This document shows, piece by piece, positions 1 through 8,614 of a DNA stretch of 26,587 bases. This DNA is from Alphaproteobacteria bacterium (lineage in GTDB: Bacteria > Pseudomonadota > Alphaproteobacteria > Rs-D84), in assembly GCA_029051085.1 (NCBI GenBank), contig JAIDLK010000068.1:1-26587 (forward strand), in the 5' to 3' direction. Below the pieces are notes generated by a model. The model was given only the letters and a program-made list of their open reading frames with translations. It had not been told where the DNA came from and made no database searches. The position numbers and the translations under genes are program-made. Positions within the stretch are counted from its first letter, which is position 1. The number at the start of each line of letters is the position of its first letter.

Positions 1-1954
1 GGCTCGGCGATGTGCATCCGAGACAGGGCAGGGGTTGGCCCTGACTTTAACAAACAAGGCGGCAAACGAGATGAAGGCGCGTATCGCCGCTTTTGCAGAC
101 GACGGGGCGTTTGATGCACGTGATTTGTGGTGCGGAACGTTTCATTCGGTTGCGCTGCGGATACTGCGGGCGAATTCGGATGCGGCCGGATTGCGGCGCG
201 ATTTTATTGTTTATGGCGATGACGACCAAAAGGCCGTGATAAAAAATGTTCTGGCGGCAATAGGTGTGTCGACCAAAACGCCTGCGGATTATGTTGAGCA
301 ATTTTCATCCATAAAGGACAGGGGATTGCGGGCGCTGGAATACAAGGACAAGATTTATGAGGCGTACAATGCCGAGCTGGCGCGTTTAAATGCAGTGGAT
401 TTCGGCGATATAATATTAAAAGTTTTACAGCTGTTTAACGAGCGGCCGGAAATATTGGCCCGATATCAAAACCAGTTCAAATACATACTTGTTGATGAGT
501 TTCAGGATACAAATCACGCCCAGATGGAATTTTTGGAAATGTTGACGCGCGGTGTGTCGGTGCCAAATATCTGCTGTGTCGGTGATGATGACCAGTCCAT
601 ATATTCATGGCGCGGGGCCGAGATAAAGCATATCTTGAATTTTGATAAAACATTTGATGCCGCGCATGTAATCCGTCTTGAGATAAATTATCGCAGTACG
701 CCGAACATACTCGGGGCGGCAAATTCTTTGATTAGACATAATCGGGGACGCTTGGGCAAAGATTTACGCAGCGCGGACGAAAGCGGTGCCGGCGAACCGG
801 TTTATGTTTTAACCGTCCCAAGTGACTGGGACGAGGCGCGTGTCGTCGCCGATGCAATTACGCGCGATGCGGCCGATTTCGGAAAGTTTGCGGTTCTTAT
901 TCGCGCGGGCTCTTTGTCACGATTGTTTGAAGAGGAATTTGCACGGCGCGGAATTCCATATCGTCTGATTGGGGCAACCAAGTTTTATGACCGTGCGGAA
1001 ATTCGTGACGCAATCGCGTATATCCGTTTAATGGCGTACCCGTTTGACGATGTTTCTTTCCTGCGAATTATCGGGCGACCGCGCCGCGGCTTTGGTGCGG
1101 CGGCGATTGAAAAGCTGCGGGGGGCGGGACCGGATTTGATGTCCGGATTGATAAATGCCAAACTGTCTGCCAAACAGCGTGCCGCGGCCGATGAGTTTTT
1201 GGCGGCATTTGATTTTGACTGGTCTGCGATGGCGCCGGCGGATGCGGCAAAGACTCTGTTAGAGCGTGCGGGATATTTTAAAATGTGGCGCGAATCCAAA
1301 GAGCCCGATGCGACCGACCGATTGGCTAATTTACAGGAATTGATAACCAATGTTATTTCCAAGTATGATACCATCGCAGAATTTTTAGAGCAGGCGGCCC
1401 TGATGATGACCGACGATGATGCGGATGCGGCGGCGATAAATGGCGGCGCGGTCTGTATTATGACGATACATGCGGCCAAGGGGTTGGAGTTTGATACGGT
1501 ATTTCTGCCGGCGTGGGAAGAAGGAATTTTCCCAAATGAAAAGACGGTGGAAGAGGGGGCGCTGGAAGAAGAGCGCAGATTAGCGTATGTCGCAATAACT
1601 CGTGCCCGTCGGCGTGCCGTTATAATAAATGCAATGTCACGGCGTTTGTTCGGAGAGCAAAAGTATAATTCGCCCAGTCGATTTATCGCAGAGATGGACG
1701 GGCGGTATTTGGATTTTCAGGGTGGGACGCCACGCGGGGTGTATGCGGCGTCGCCACGGCGTATCCCGACATCGTATACGGCCGCGCCACGTCCGCCGCG
1801 CGGCGTGTCAAAAAATGCGGTTGGCAAGTTGGTATCGCATGCGGAAATGGGACGTGGTGTTGTTATTGAGGACGGGGACGATATCTTAACCGTGGCCTTT
1901 AAAGACCGTGGTATAAAAAAAGTTGCACGTTCGTATCTGACATTTGAGTCCTGA
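1..1954 (+). CDS. uvrD: UvrD/PcrA-type superfamily 1 DNA helicase, 5' truncated by the window edge
   Basis: ATP-dependent 3'-5' DNA helicase used in excision and mismatch repair and in clearing stalled forks. The frame is open from base 2. The first recognisable element is motif Ia (LTNKAANEM, from about base 41), so Walker A lies outside the window. Motif II (VDEFQDTN, about 491-514), motif III (GDDDQSIYSWRG), the NYRST motif, motif V (TIHAAKGLEFD) and motif VI (EEERRLAYVAITRAR) follow in the usual order. The protein ends with a Tudor-like C-terminal segment (about residues 596-639 counted from base 35) typical of PcrA/UvrD. The eleven codons before base 35 do not look like UvrD, whereas another frame does; see the findings for a probable 5-bp duplication at 24-33. 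The stop lies two bases from the convergent stop of the next gene. Family assignment is secure; UvrD versus PcrA naming is not resolvable here. Confidence 0.93.
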   Translation, partial: ARRCASETGQGLALTLTNKAANEMKARIAAFADDGAFDARDLWCGTFHSVALRILRANSDAAGLRRDFIVYGDDDQKAVIKNVLAAIGVSTKTPADYVEQFSSIKDRGLRALEYKDKIYEAYNAELARLNAVDFGDIILKVLQLFNERPEILARYQNQFKYILVDEFQDTNHAQMEFLEMLTRGVSVPNICCVGDDDQSIYSWRGAEIKHILNFDKTFDAAHVIRLEINYRSTPNILGAANSLIRHNRGRLGKDLRSADESGAGEPVYVLTVPSDWDEARVVADAITRDAADFGKFAVLIRAGSLSRLFEEEFARRGIPYRLIGATKFYDRAEIRDAIAYIRLMAYPFDDVSFLRIIGRPRRGFGAAAIEKLRGAGPDLMSGLINAKLSAKQRAAADEFLAAFDFDWSAMAPADAAKTLLERAGYFKMWRESKEPDATDRLANLQELITNVISKYDTIAEFLEQAALMMTDDDADAAAINGGAVCIMTIHAAKGLEFDTVFLPAWEEGIFPNEKTVEEGALEEERRLAYVAITRARRRAVIINAMSRRLFGEQKYNSPSRFIAEMDGRYLDFQGGTPRGVYAASPRRIPTSYTAAPRPPRGVSKNAVGKLVSHAEMGRGVVIEDGDDILTVAFKDRGIKKVARSYLTFES

Positions 1955-1956
1955 TA

Positions 1957-3255
1957 TTATTTTTTGCTGTCTTTATACAGTTTCCAGTATTTTTGTGCCT
2001 GGCTCTGAATGTTTTTCGCAAGCTTTGTGATGTCTTTGCCGAACTGCTGACCCAGAGAGTCGTCCACACTGCCGCCAAGGTCTTTGGCAAGCTGCAGAGC
2101 TTTGTCGGCCAGGTATGCCACCAAGCATCCGATAAGAAGTGTTATCATAAAACCGTCGTTGTCTATTGATGGAACCTGGGCCGCCAAGTCGGCATCAACC
2201 ACGCCGGATAATATTGCCGTGCATATCGCCACAACAATGGACAGTGATACAAAATAAATTGCGGCGTTGATAAATCTGTTTATTTGTGTGGTCAGGTTTT
2301 CGGTTTTAAACAGCCCCAGAAAACCGTTGAATATTGTGCCGGCGATGCCTTTGTAAGATGTTTTTCCAACTGTTTCCGCAATCGCCGTAAACGGCAGCAT
2401 GAATATCGTTAGGAATAAATCTGCAATTACGCCCAAGGCCATCAGCGCAAATTTCCAAATATTTATCAAAAATATCACAATGAATACCACGCCGATAAGG
2501 AATGTAAACATACTGTGCCCGATGCCGGCCAGCATCCATTTCCATCCCGCGGCAACAGCGGTATAGAAAAATCCGGAAAGACGTGTGGGGACGCACATTA
2601 AGTCCGCGGCCGCGTTTGCGTCGATTATTGCATCGGGGGATATATGCGCGGCGGCATATTCACGTATTGTGGCGCATGTATCGGGCAGGGTGGCGCCCGC
2701 GGTTGTTGTTACCGCGTTTAAAATCATATCCGACATATATGTGCCGACGGTTATTATCGGACCCGCGACCAGCATAAAGGTCTGGGCGGGGCCGTATTGG
2801 ATAACAAAGACCCATATGGCAATTGTAAATCCTTTCTTTACAATCCCTTCGATTGATTTTTTTACATCGGCCTGGCCGATAATCATCTGATAGGCTTCAA
2901 ACCCCATCCAGAAAAGGAATGCGATTGCGATAAATATAGTCGCAAATCTTACAAGCGAGCTGTCCAGTACGCGGCCGATAAGCGTCATTGCGTTCATAAA
3001 TGCCAGACCGATTTTTGCCTCAACCGGAACATAGTCCGCAACCAGCTGATTTTGGAATTCCGACTGAAAGAATTCAATATCCTGCGACAAGTCCGAAGAA
3101 AATGCCTGCAGGTTATTTTCGGTCGCCCAGACCCCGTCATCACCAATGTCGCCCGCGCTGCCCGGTACGTTGCCGGCCGCCATTGCGCCGGGCATAACCA
3201 GTATGACGCCAATTGCGCATATCATTATTTTTGAAAATATCTTTTTTAATAACAT
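1957..3255 (-). CDS. VirB6/TrbL-like polytopic membrane protein, copy a
   Basis: 432 residues; last gene of the four-gene minus-strand operon. The ORF extends upstream to 3441, but the chosen start at 3255 gives a clear Sec signal peptide (basic MLLKK, hydrophobic core, predicted cleavage after AMA) and sits 7 bases after the preceding stop; the longer N-terminus is just antisense of that gene. A soluble segment of about 80 residues is followed by roughly six membrane segments (about residues 107-127, 148-168, 245-265, 270-300, 335-360, 375-393), one carrying an internal LPF like its paralogues. The C-terminus is a lysine-rich amphipathic tail. Topology and clustering fit the VirB6/TrbL inner-membrane component of type IV secretion systems. 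That assignment rests on topology and paralogy, not on a diagnostic motif. It has no CxxC motif, unlike copies b, c and e. Confidence 0.72.
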   Translation of the reverse strand: MLLKKIFSKIMICAIGVILVMPGAMAAGNVPGSAGDIGDDGVWATENNLQAFSSDLSQDIEFFQSEFQNQLVADYVPVEAKIGLAFMNAMTLIGRVLDSSLVRFATIFIAIAFLFWMGFEAYQMIIGQADVKKSIEGIVKKGFTIAIWVFVIQYGPAQTFMLVAGPIITVGTYMSDMILNAVTTTAGATLPDTCATIREYAAAHISPDAIIDANAAADLMCVPTRLSGFFYTAVAAGWKWMLAGIGHSMFTFLIGVVFIVIFLINIWKFALMALGVIADLFLTIFMLPFTAIAETVGKTSYKGIAGTIFNGFLGLFKTENLTTQINRFINAAIYFVSLSIVVAICTAILSGVVDADLAAQVPSIDNDGFMITLLIGCLVAYLADKALQLAKDLGGSVDDSLGQQFGKDITKLAKNIQSQAQKYWKLYKDSKK

Positions 3256-3262
3256 TGCGTCA

Positions 3263-4702
3263 TTATGCCTTTTTGCCAAATGCCTTGGATACGGCACCGA
3301 ATATCTGGGTTGGGGCGGACCAGATTTTTTTGCCCAAATCCTTGGTCCATGCGCCAAAGTCAAATTCTTCCTTGCCGGGTGCGGCAAGTATCTTGTCAAC
3401 CCGCGGTGCAACGGCGTAATAGTACAGCAGGAACAGGCCAATCATTAACATCAGGAAATCCCAGCCGTTGGACATAAAATCAAAGGCATTGGGATAGTGG
3501 CGTTCGACCTCTGCACGACGGGCGGTAAAACAGTTCTTAAAGGCGTCTTCGTCCATTTCGCCATCAGACAATGCAACGTGTTCACAATCTGAAAATACGC
3601 GCATAACCGACAGTGTTTGAGCATCCGGGTTTTCAGGCGCCACCCCCATCATGGGTGGTAAAATAGCACTGTACCCATCGGCAGGACCGGGGAAAAATTC
3701 ATCGGCCGCATATGATATCGTTGCGTATATGATAAGAATTTTTAGTGTAATCGCAATGATTTGTATGGCTGATTTGACCAGCATGTTTATGGCGTTGTCC
3801 GTAAGCCCGCCCGCCAGTTTCCATGTTTTTTCAAATGCGGCGGCGGCCAGCAAAAACGGCAGGAATATAATTAAGAATACCAGCTTGAATATAACGGACA
3901 ATACCTGAAAGAACAGGTCAAAGCCGATAATTAGAAACATTATAACCAGCGCAAGTCCGGCCAGCCATGTAAACAGGCCGCCGCCCATGCCCAACCATGC
4001 GTAATTCATCAAAGCAAAGCCACCGGCCGCGCCCGCCAACATTACGCTGTTTAAATTTCCCATGACGCACATAAATGGCGCTATTACCGGATTCAATATA
4101 TCGTCGGATTCCGTGGCGGCTTTTTCCAATGCATGGCATTGCGAGCCTTCGGTGGCGCCGGTTGCCGCCATGGACAATTCGGCCCCGACAAACATTACGG
4201 GGGTGATGGTTATGTTTGCAACTGTTTTTAATGCTGTTGTTCCACCCATGCCAAGGGCACCTATGAATGCGCCGACAAACATTATCCGGGCCGCCTGGCG
4301 CCATACTTTGTCGAACCATGACTGAAAATCCAGCTTTTTTTCCGATGTATCAAGTGTTGCGGTTTTCTGGGCGGCACCATAGATATGTTTTATCGCCTCT
4401 ATAAACAGGAACAGGCCAAAGCCCAATGCCAGTGTTATCCATAATATTTCCAAAACGGCGTTCCAAAACATTTCCGTGGCGCGGCCGATTACTGCGAACA
4501 ATTCCGAGATATAGCCGCACATAAAGCAGCCTGAGGCCGATGCAATATCGTCAGACGCCCCGATGGCGGACATAAAATTATCCATACTGGTATATGTCAG
4601 TGCCGAACCGCCGATAGATGAGGACAGGTACCAAATTCCCACCCCAAGCGCGATTGCGCCCATTATTAAGCGAATGGCAATCATTATTAGTTTTGCCTTC
4701 AT
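3263..4702 (-). CDS. VirB6/TrbL-like polytopic membrane protein, copy b
   Basis: 479 residues. It starts with a signal-anchor-like hydrophobic stretch (about residues 5-28), then a short segment containing a CxxC (C59, C62), and a membrane segment near residues 78-105. A central run of membrane helices (about 215-285) includes the LPF motif shared with the other copies. A late extramembrane loop contains further cysteines (about residues 375-395), then comes a last helix and a basic C-terminal tail ending KKA. The start codon overlaps the stop of copy c as ATGA, indicating translational coupling in the same operon. It probably forms part of an inner-membrane secretion or conjugation channel, inferred from family-like topology and the company of four similar genes. 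No transfer or secretion ATPase lies inside the window, so the system type cannot be settled here. Confidence 0.72.
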   Translation of the reverse strand: MKAKLIMIAIRLIMGAIALGVGIWYLSSSIGGSALTYTSMDNFMSAIGASDDIASASGCFMCGYISELFAVIGRATEMFWNAVLEILWITLALGFGLFLFIEAIKHIYGAAQKTATLDTSEKKLDFQSWFDKVWRQAARIMFVGAFIGALGMGGTTALKTVANITITPVMFVGAELSMAATGATEGSQCHALEKAATESDDILNPVIAPFMCVMGNLNSVMLAGAAGGFALMNYAWLGMGGGLFTWLAGLALVIMFLIIGFDLFFQVLSVIFKLVFLIIFLPFLLAAAAFEKTWKLAGGLTDNAINMLVKSAIQIIAITLKILIIYATISYAADEFFPGPADGYSAILPPMMGVAPENPDAQTLSVMRVFSDCEHVALSDGEMDEDAFKNCFTARRAEVERHYPNAFDFMSNGWDFLMLMIGLFLLYYYAVAPRVDKILAAPGKEEFDFGAWTKDLGKKIWSAPTQIFGAVSKAFGKKA

Positions 4703-5901
4703 TTTCCGCCCGCCTTGTCATCTTTTTTTTCGCCGCCGCTGATTATGGTGGCGCCAATTTTTTTCGCGGTTTGTGCGACCGCCGTCGTCAGTTTCATTGC
4801 ATCATCAGCCAGTTGTTCGCTAAGTTTGTTTTCCGCAGATACGTTGAATGCCCCAAGTACCATGTTTGTTACCTGTGGAATCTGGGAATAGATATAATTG
4901 AGCACGTATACCAACACAATCGCACTGCCCAGTGTTATCTGGGCCAGATTGTCTTGGTCAAGGTCCGCTTCAAAAACATTGCCGTTTGTGATAAGAGTCA
5001 TTAAATCGGCGGCGGATTCGCCGGGGGCGGAAAAGAATTTTGCGATGATTACCATTATGACAGTATATGTCAGCACCGCCGCCGCCAGGCCGATTATGGC
5101 ATTTATTACTTTTTTAAACTGGTCTGTTCCAACATTTTTGCCAAGGTTTGCCATCCATTGCGGGGCATCGGAACCTTTGAATGCAACCAGTGTCAGCGAC
5201 AGTGGAAAGAAAAATGCAAAGAATGTCATTGCGATGATTACGTCGGCAAAATAAAAGCAAAAACGCACGAATAACTTGAAAAATCCATAAAACAGATAGA
5301 GCCCCACAAAGAACATTATTATATGTTTTATCAGTGCGCCGATACCCAACAGTGCCGATAATGAAAAAGCACTGTCCATTACGGTAATTCCCAGTTTCAT
5401 ATATGCCTGAAACTGTGTTATTGTTGTTTTCATTATCAATATGATTGTATCACGCAGGGCGGGGCGGTAAAATCCGTCGTCTGACATCTGCATTGGCTGG
5501 TATGAGACTTTTTCATTTACGGTCTCTTCATCCATGCGCAGCATGCTTTGTGTATATGTTGCCGTTATCTGTGCAACCGGTTCAAATGTTATCGTTGTTA
5601 CAAAGCGCGGCAGCCATACGCCCAGTGATAAAAAAGCAAATGCGACCAGAGAGTTTATAAAAACCGGCTTTATGGAGTTCATATAGAATGGGTCGTTGCC
5701 CGCGCCGCCTTTGACATTTTTCCAAACGGCACCGGCAACAAAGAATGCGAACAGTATACAGAACAATATCATGCAGAATACGACGAATTTGCCATATACC
5801 GCGGCGGCGGCCATCGATATTACCTGAAACAGGCGGTCAAAGACCGGGCAGCCCCAACACTGCACCGCGCCGTCGACAATAGGGTTTAACAGTTCGTTCA
5901 T
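4699..5901 (-). CDS. VirB6/TrbL-like polytopic membrane protein, copy c
   Basis: 400 residues. The start at 5901 overlaps the stop of copy d as ATGA and is preceded by a purine-rich stretch; the longer frame to 5967 would run inside copy d. There is no cleavable signal peptide. Instead a CxxC (C15, C18) precedes an amphipathic helix and the first membrane segment (about 36-60). Further segments lie near 85-100, 175-235 (including an FFFPL motif equivalent to the LPF of its neighbours), 260-285 and 320-340. The C-terminus is a charged Lys/Gly-rich tail. The pattern (N-terminal loop, central helix cluster with a proline, basic tail) is the same as in the adjacent copies and matches VirB6/TrbL architecture. 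Sequence similarity among the copies is low by eye, so duplication is probably old. Confidence 0.72.
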   Translation of the reverse strand: MNELLNPIVDGAVQCWGCPVFDRLFQVISMAAAAVYGKFVVFCMILFCILFAFFVAGAVWKNVKGGAGNDPFYMNSIKPVFINSLVAFAFLSLGVWLPRFVTTITFEPVAQITATYTQSMLRMDEETVNEKVSYQPMQMSDDGFYRPALRDTIILIMKTTITQFQAYMKLGITVMDSAFSLSALLGIGALIKHIIMFFVGLYLFYGFFKLFVRFCFYFADVIIAMTFFAFFFPLSLTLVAFKGSDAPQWMANLGKNVGTDQFKKVINAIIGLAAAVLTYTVIMVIIAKFFSAPGESAADLMTLITNGNVFEADLDQDNLAQITLGSAIVLVYVLNYIYSQIPQVTNMVLGAFNVSAENKLSEQLADDAMKLTTAVAQTAKKIGATIISGGEKKDDKAGGK

Positions 5902-7184
5902 TTCTTTTTCTTTATCCAGCCTGCGGCCTTGCCGATTGATTTGCCCCAGTTCTTGGCGCCGCTCCATGTCTTTTTGGCATCCGATGTAACCTGGCTGTAT
6001 AACTTGTCGCTGGCCGGGGAATACATTTTTAACCGTTCGCGTGTCAAATCAAATATCCGCAGCATCAGGTAAAATGTTAATATCGCCGACATCCACATTA
6101 CCGAGTGTTCGCCAAAACCCATGGCGCGGTTGGCAACCTGGGGAACGTTGGAGGCCGCACTGCCGCCGGCGGCGACAACAAATACGGAACTGTTCCAGTT
6201 AAACAAGGCACGCACAATAGCAACGTTTATTGTTAATATAAACGCGCACGCAATCATTGTTATGACAAGGGATTGCAATGCCTTGGTAATGCCTGAGAAT
6301 GCGGGCCATATGTCAAACCACTTGTCTGGATTTTTCGGCTTTACAACCCATGTTAGAACCTGGAACGGGTAAAGTATCAATGCCATGCCGAATTCAAATA
6401 TCGCCTGAATAATCAACAAGGCCATAAACAGGTTGCAACCCACAAATGTTGTAACCAGCAAAATTCCCGATACCAGATTCATAAAGTCTTCACCGCCATG
6501 CGGTATCAATGTAATCAGACCGCGCAGTCCTTTGTGAATAAAGTCAAAGCCACGCTTTATCATCTGGTTGTTTGTATGGCTGATATCTGCGACCGGCTGG
6601 GTTAAAAACTTACAGCTGCGCTCCGATATCCATTCTTTTGCCAGAATATCCGGCGGGCATTCAACTGGGGTGGCGGCCGATGCCGCGATGCCGCCTGTGT
6701 TTATTCCGTCGGTAATGGCGCGTGTGTAAATGGCGCCGAATTCCAAAAACGGGTTTACCAGCCATTCGGTTACATATACCGGTTTAATCTGTAGCAAGAC
6801 CACCGCCGCAATAATTGCGCGCAGCCCGGGTTTTAGCATGTTCTGGGCGATTGTCATTCCGTCGGCTTTGCCGGCCGCCATTTCACCGCCGCCGGAAAAT
6901 CCAAAGAATGAAACCCATTTTGCCGGGAAATACATTTTTACCAGGTACAGCCCCATTGATATTCCCAGAAAACCCCATATCAACAGATAGATTATACCGT
7001 CCCCGTTCCCGACGAAAAATTCATAGCCACCCGTTGCGACCGCCATAAACGCATCCAGTACAATCGGGACAAACGGTGCCAGGTTAAAGCTGTCGACAAT
7101 ACCCCATTCGGCATGTGCCGTGCACGGTGCCAAAAATGCGGCGAAAATCAGCGCGGCCGACAAAATTTTCTTTATTCTGGTCAT
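5898..7184 (-). CDS. VirB6/TrbL-like polytopic membrane protein, copy d, first gene of the operon
   Basis: 428 residues from the ATG at 7184 (an ATG two codons upstream at 7190 is equally possible). It begins with a Sec signal peptide (MTRIKK, hydrophobic core, cleavage after AHA). Membrane segments lie at about 62-85, 115-135, 245-290 (with an LYPFQ motif in the position of the LPF of the paralogues), 310-335 and 375-395. The tail ends in four lysines. There is no Shine-Dalgarno sequence. The gene lies about 11 bases below the expected start point of an extended -10 promoter, so it is probably read from a very short leader and drives copies c, b and a through coupled junctions. Assignment as VirB6/TrbL-like is by topology and neighbourhood. 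Confidence 0.72.
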   Translation of the reverse strand: MTRIKKILSAALIFAAFLAPCTAHAEWGIVDSFNLAPFVPIVLDAFMAVATGGYEFFVGNGDGIIYLLIWGFLGISMGLYLVKMYFPAKWVSFFGFSGGGEMAAGKADGMTIAQNMLKPGLRAIIAAVVLLQIKPVYVTEWLVNPFLEFGAIYTRAITDGINTGGIAASAATPVECPPDILAKEWISERSCKFLTQPVADISHTNNQMIKRGFDFIHKGLRGLITLIPHGGEDFMNLVSGILLVTTFVGCNLFMALLIIQAIFEFGMALILYPFQVLTWVVKPKNPDKWFDIWPAFSGITKALQSLVITMIACAFILTINVAIVRALFNWNSSVFVVAAGGSAASNVPQVANRAMGFGEHSVMWMSAILTFYLMLRIFDLTRERLKMYSPASDKLYSQVTSDAKKTWSGAKNWGKSIGKAAGWIKKKK

Positions 7185-7208
7185 ACACATATATATTTAT
7201 TGTTTTCA

Positions 7209-7242
7209 ATTATATCACATTTGGGGGAAAATGTGATATACT
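7209..7242. promoter_or_regulatory. Symmetric divergent promoter/operator between VirB6-like copies d and e
   Basis: A 12-bp perfect inverted repeat with a 6-base centre (7211-7222 TATATCACATTT and 7229-7240) lies between the two divergent genes. Each arm includes an extended -10. On the minus strand it is TGATATAAT (TATAAT at 7214-7209) and on the plus strand TGATATACT (TATACT at 7237-7242). Predicted start points fall about 11 bases before the minus-strand ATG and at or within two bases of the plus-strand ATG. The two promoters overlap face to face, so one regulator bound to the palindrome could control all five genes. Start points are inferred from spacing only. Confidence 0.7.
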
Positions 7243-7250
7243 TAAAAGCG

Positions 7251-8546
7251 ATGGGGCGCTTAAAAAAATTTTGGATAGTGTTTTTATCGTTTCTGCCGTT
7301 ATCGGCGGGGGCGGTGGCGCCGTTTGTTGTGGGGGGCATCGCCGGTGCCGTGGGGATTGCGGGCTTTTCCGTATTTAGAAGCACAACGCCGGTCAATATG
7401 GCGGACGCGCTGTCTTTTTTTTCATCGTGTTGGTCTTGCGATATGTTCGGCGCTGTTATGGCGACAATGTCAAATTTACTGCCAAAGGCATATGATGCGA
7501 TTGCCGGGGTTGTGATACCGTTTGCGGCGGCGTTATCGGCGGTATGGTTCGCGTGGAAGGTTTTTTCCGGATTTTTAAACGCCAAGATTGATGACCCGTG
7601 GTCGATTACAGGGGCCTTTGGTACGCATTTGATAAAGCTGGCGGCGGTATGCGTACTGTTGGCGGCGCCGTTGCCGCGTATGTTAAGTGATATTGTTATT
7701 CAGCCGATATTTACGGTCGGTCTGGCGGTTAATCATGTTGCGGCGGATATGGCGGGCGAGGGAAAGTTTAACGAATGCGTTGTCGCAACCGCGCTGGCAG
7801 ATCCGGTTGTGGTGGATGCGAATGCGGCCGCCGCCGGTGCTTTTTCGCCGTATCTGCGTCATAATCTTGCGTGCGAGGTTGGCAATATTCATCAGATGAC
7901 GGGTCTTGGGATGACTGTGGGTTGGACCATGATGAATATGGCGTTTAACTCCAAATACATGCACAAGTTAATGTGGGGTGTGCCGATTTTTCCGAATGTG
8001 CCGATTTTCTTTTGCGGTTTAATGGTAATCGTGCTGTTCTTTTTTGCACTGTTGCCGATACCGATATATTTTCTTGAGATATTTATTACATTGTCCATGG
8101 ATTTGATAATGCTGCCGCTGATGCTGCTAGGGTGGTTGTTTAAGGGTTGGACCATATTCCCACAGGGGGGGCGCACGATTAAGCAGATGATAGACGATGT
8201 GATAAAGGGCACGGTCGGAATTGCAATGACGGGCGTCTTTTTAACATTTTCGATAATGTTTTTAAATGCAGTGTTCGGTAACTGGGGCGGGGCGACGCGA
8301 TTGTCGGCGGCGCTTGAGAAAAACGATTCGATGTTGTTAATGGACGGCCTGATGATGCGTAACGACAGTCTGGTGACAATAATCCTGATGGGGATTTTCA
8401 TTGCAATGTTTATGAACATGATTCCCGCGCTGGTTAAGACTTTGTTTAATATTTCCATATCCGACAAATATTATGAGACAACGAAAAAGAACCTGAACAT
8501 AATGTGGGGGAACATGAAAAAATGGTACGCCGCGTTAAAAAAATAA
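7251..8546 (+). CDS. VirB6/TrbL-like polytopic membrane protein, copy e, divergent
   Basis: 431 residues. The start at 7251 gives a signal-peptide-like N-terminus (MGRLKK plus hydrophobic core, possible cleavage after SAGA) and lies about 9 bases after a -10 box, so the mRNA is probably leaderless. The frame extends to 7113, but that part would run through the promoter and copy d. A CxxC (C60, C63) sits in the same relative place as in copies b and c. Membrane segments are at about 82-105, 120-145, 250-300 (with a MLPLML motif), 322-343 and 375-397, followed by a Lys-rich tail. It is the only copy on the plus strand and is closed by its own terminator, so it is a separate transcription unit sharing the regulatory palindrome. 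Confidence 0.72.
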   Translation: MGRLKKFWIVFLSFLPLSAGAVAPFVVGGIAGAVGIAGFSVFRSTTPVNMADALSFFSSCWSCDMFGAVMATMSNLLPKAYDAIAGVVIPFAAALSAVWFAWKVFSGFLNAKIDDPWSITGAFGTHLIKLAAVCVLLAAPLPRMLSDIVIQPIFTVGLAVNHVAADMAGEGKFNECVVATALADPVVVDANAAAAGAFSPYLRHNLACEVGNIHQMTGLGMTVGWTMMNMAFNSKYMHKLMWGVPIFPNVPIFFCGLMVIVLFFFALLPIPIYFLEIFITLSMDLIMLPLMLLGWLFKGWTIFPQGGRTIKQMIDDVIKGTVGIAMTGVFLTFSIMFLNAVFGNWGGATRLSAALEKNDSMLLMDGLMMRNDSLVTIILMGIFIAMFMNMIPALVKTLFNISISDKYYETTKKNLNIMWGNMKKWYAALKK

Positions 8547-8583
8547 AAAATCAAGTCCTTTATTTAACGCGGGGTACTTTTTT
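8525..8583 (+). terminator. Rho-independent terminator of VirB6-like copy e
   Basis: Arms 8525-8539 and 8563-8577 pair over 14 of 15 positions (core CCGCGTTAAA with TTTAACGCGG) and are followed by six T residues (8578-8583). The stem begins inside the last codons and spans the stop codon, and the 23-base loop is AT-rich. Confidence 0.7.
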
Positions 8584-8597
8584 GATGCATCCGAATC

Positions 8598-8606
8598 TGA
8601 TATAAT
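8598..8606 (+). promoter_or_regulatory. Extended -10 promoter of the 169-residue gene
   Basis: TGATATAAT, a perfect extended -10, ends 8 bases before the ATG at 8615. No Shine-Dalgarno sequence fits in between, so the transcript is expected to be leaderless or nearly so. No good -35 is visible, which is usual for extended -10 promoters. Confidence 0.65.
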
Positions 8607-8614
8607 TCATAGCA

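Noticed and set aside
985..1479. 164-residue minus-strand ORF within uvrD
   Set aside because: Shadow of the helicase frame; Ser/Ala-rich without any domain and no ribosome binding site.
3256..3441. N-terminal 62-residue extension of VirB6-like copy a
   Set aside because: It overlaps copy b in another frame, is Cys/Pro/His-rich and unlike the family; the internal ATG gives a proper signal peptide.
7113..7250. Upstream extension of VirB6-like copy e
   Set aside because: It would be translated through the promoter palindrome and the antisense of copy d; the ATG at 7251 begins a signal peptide.
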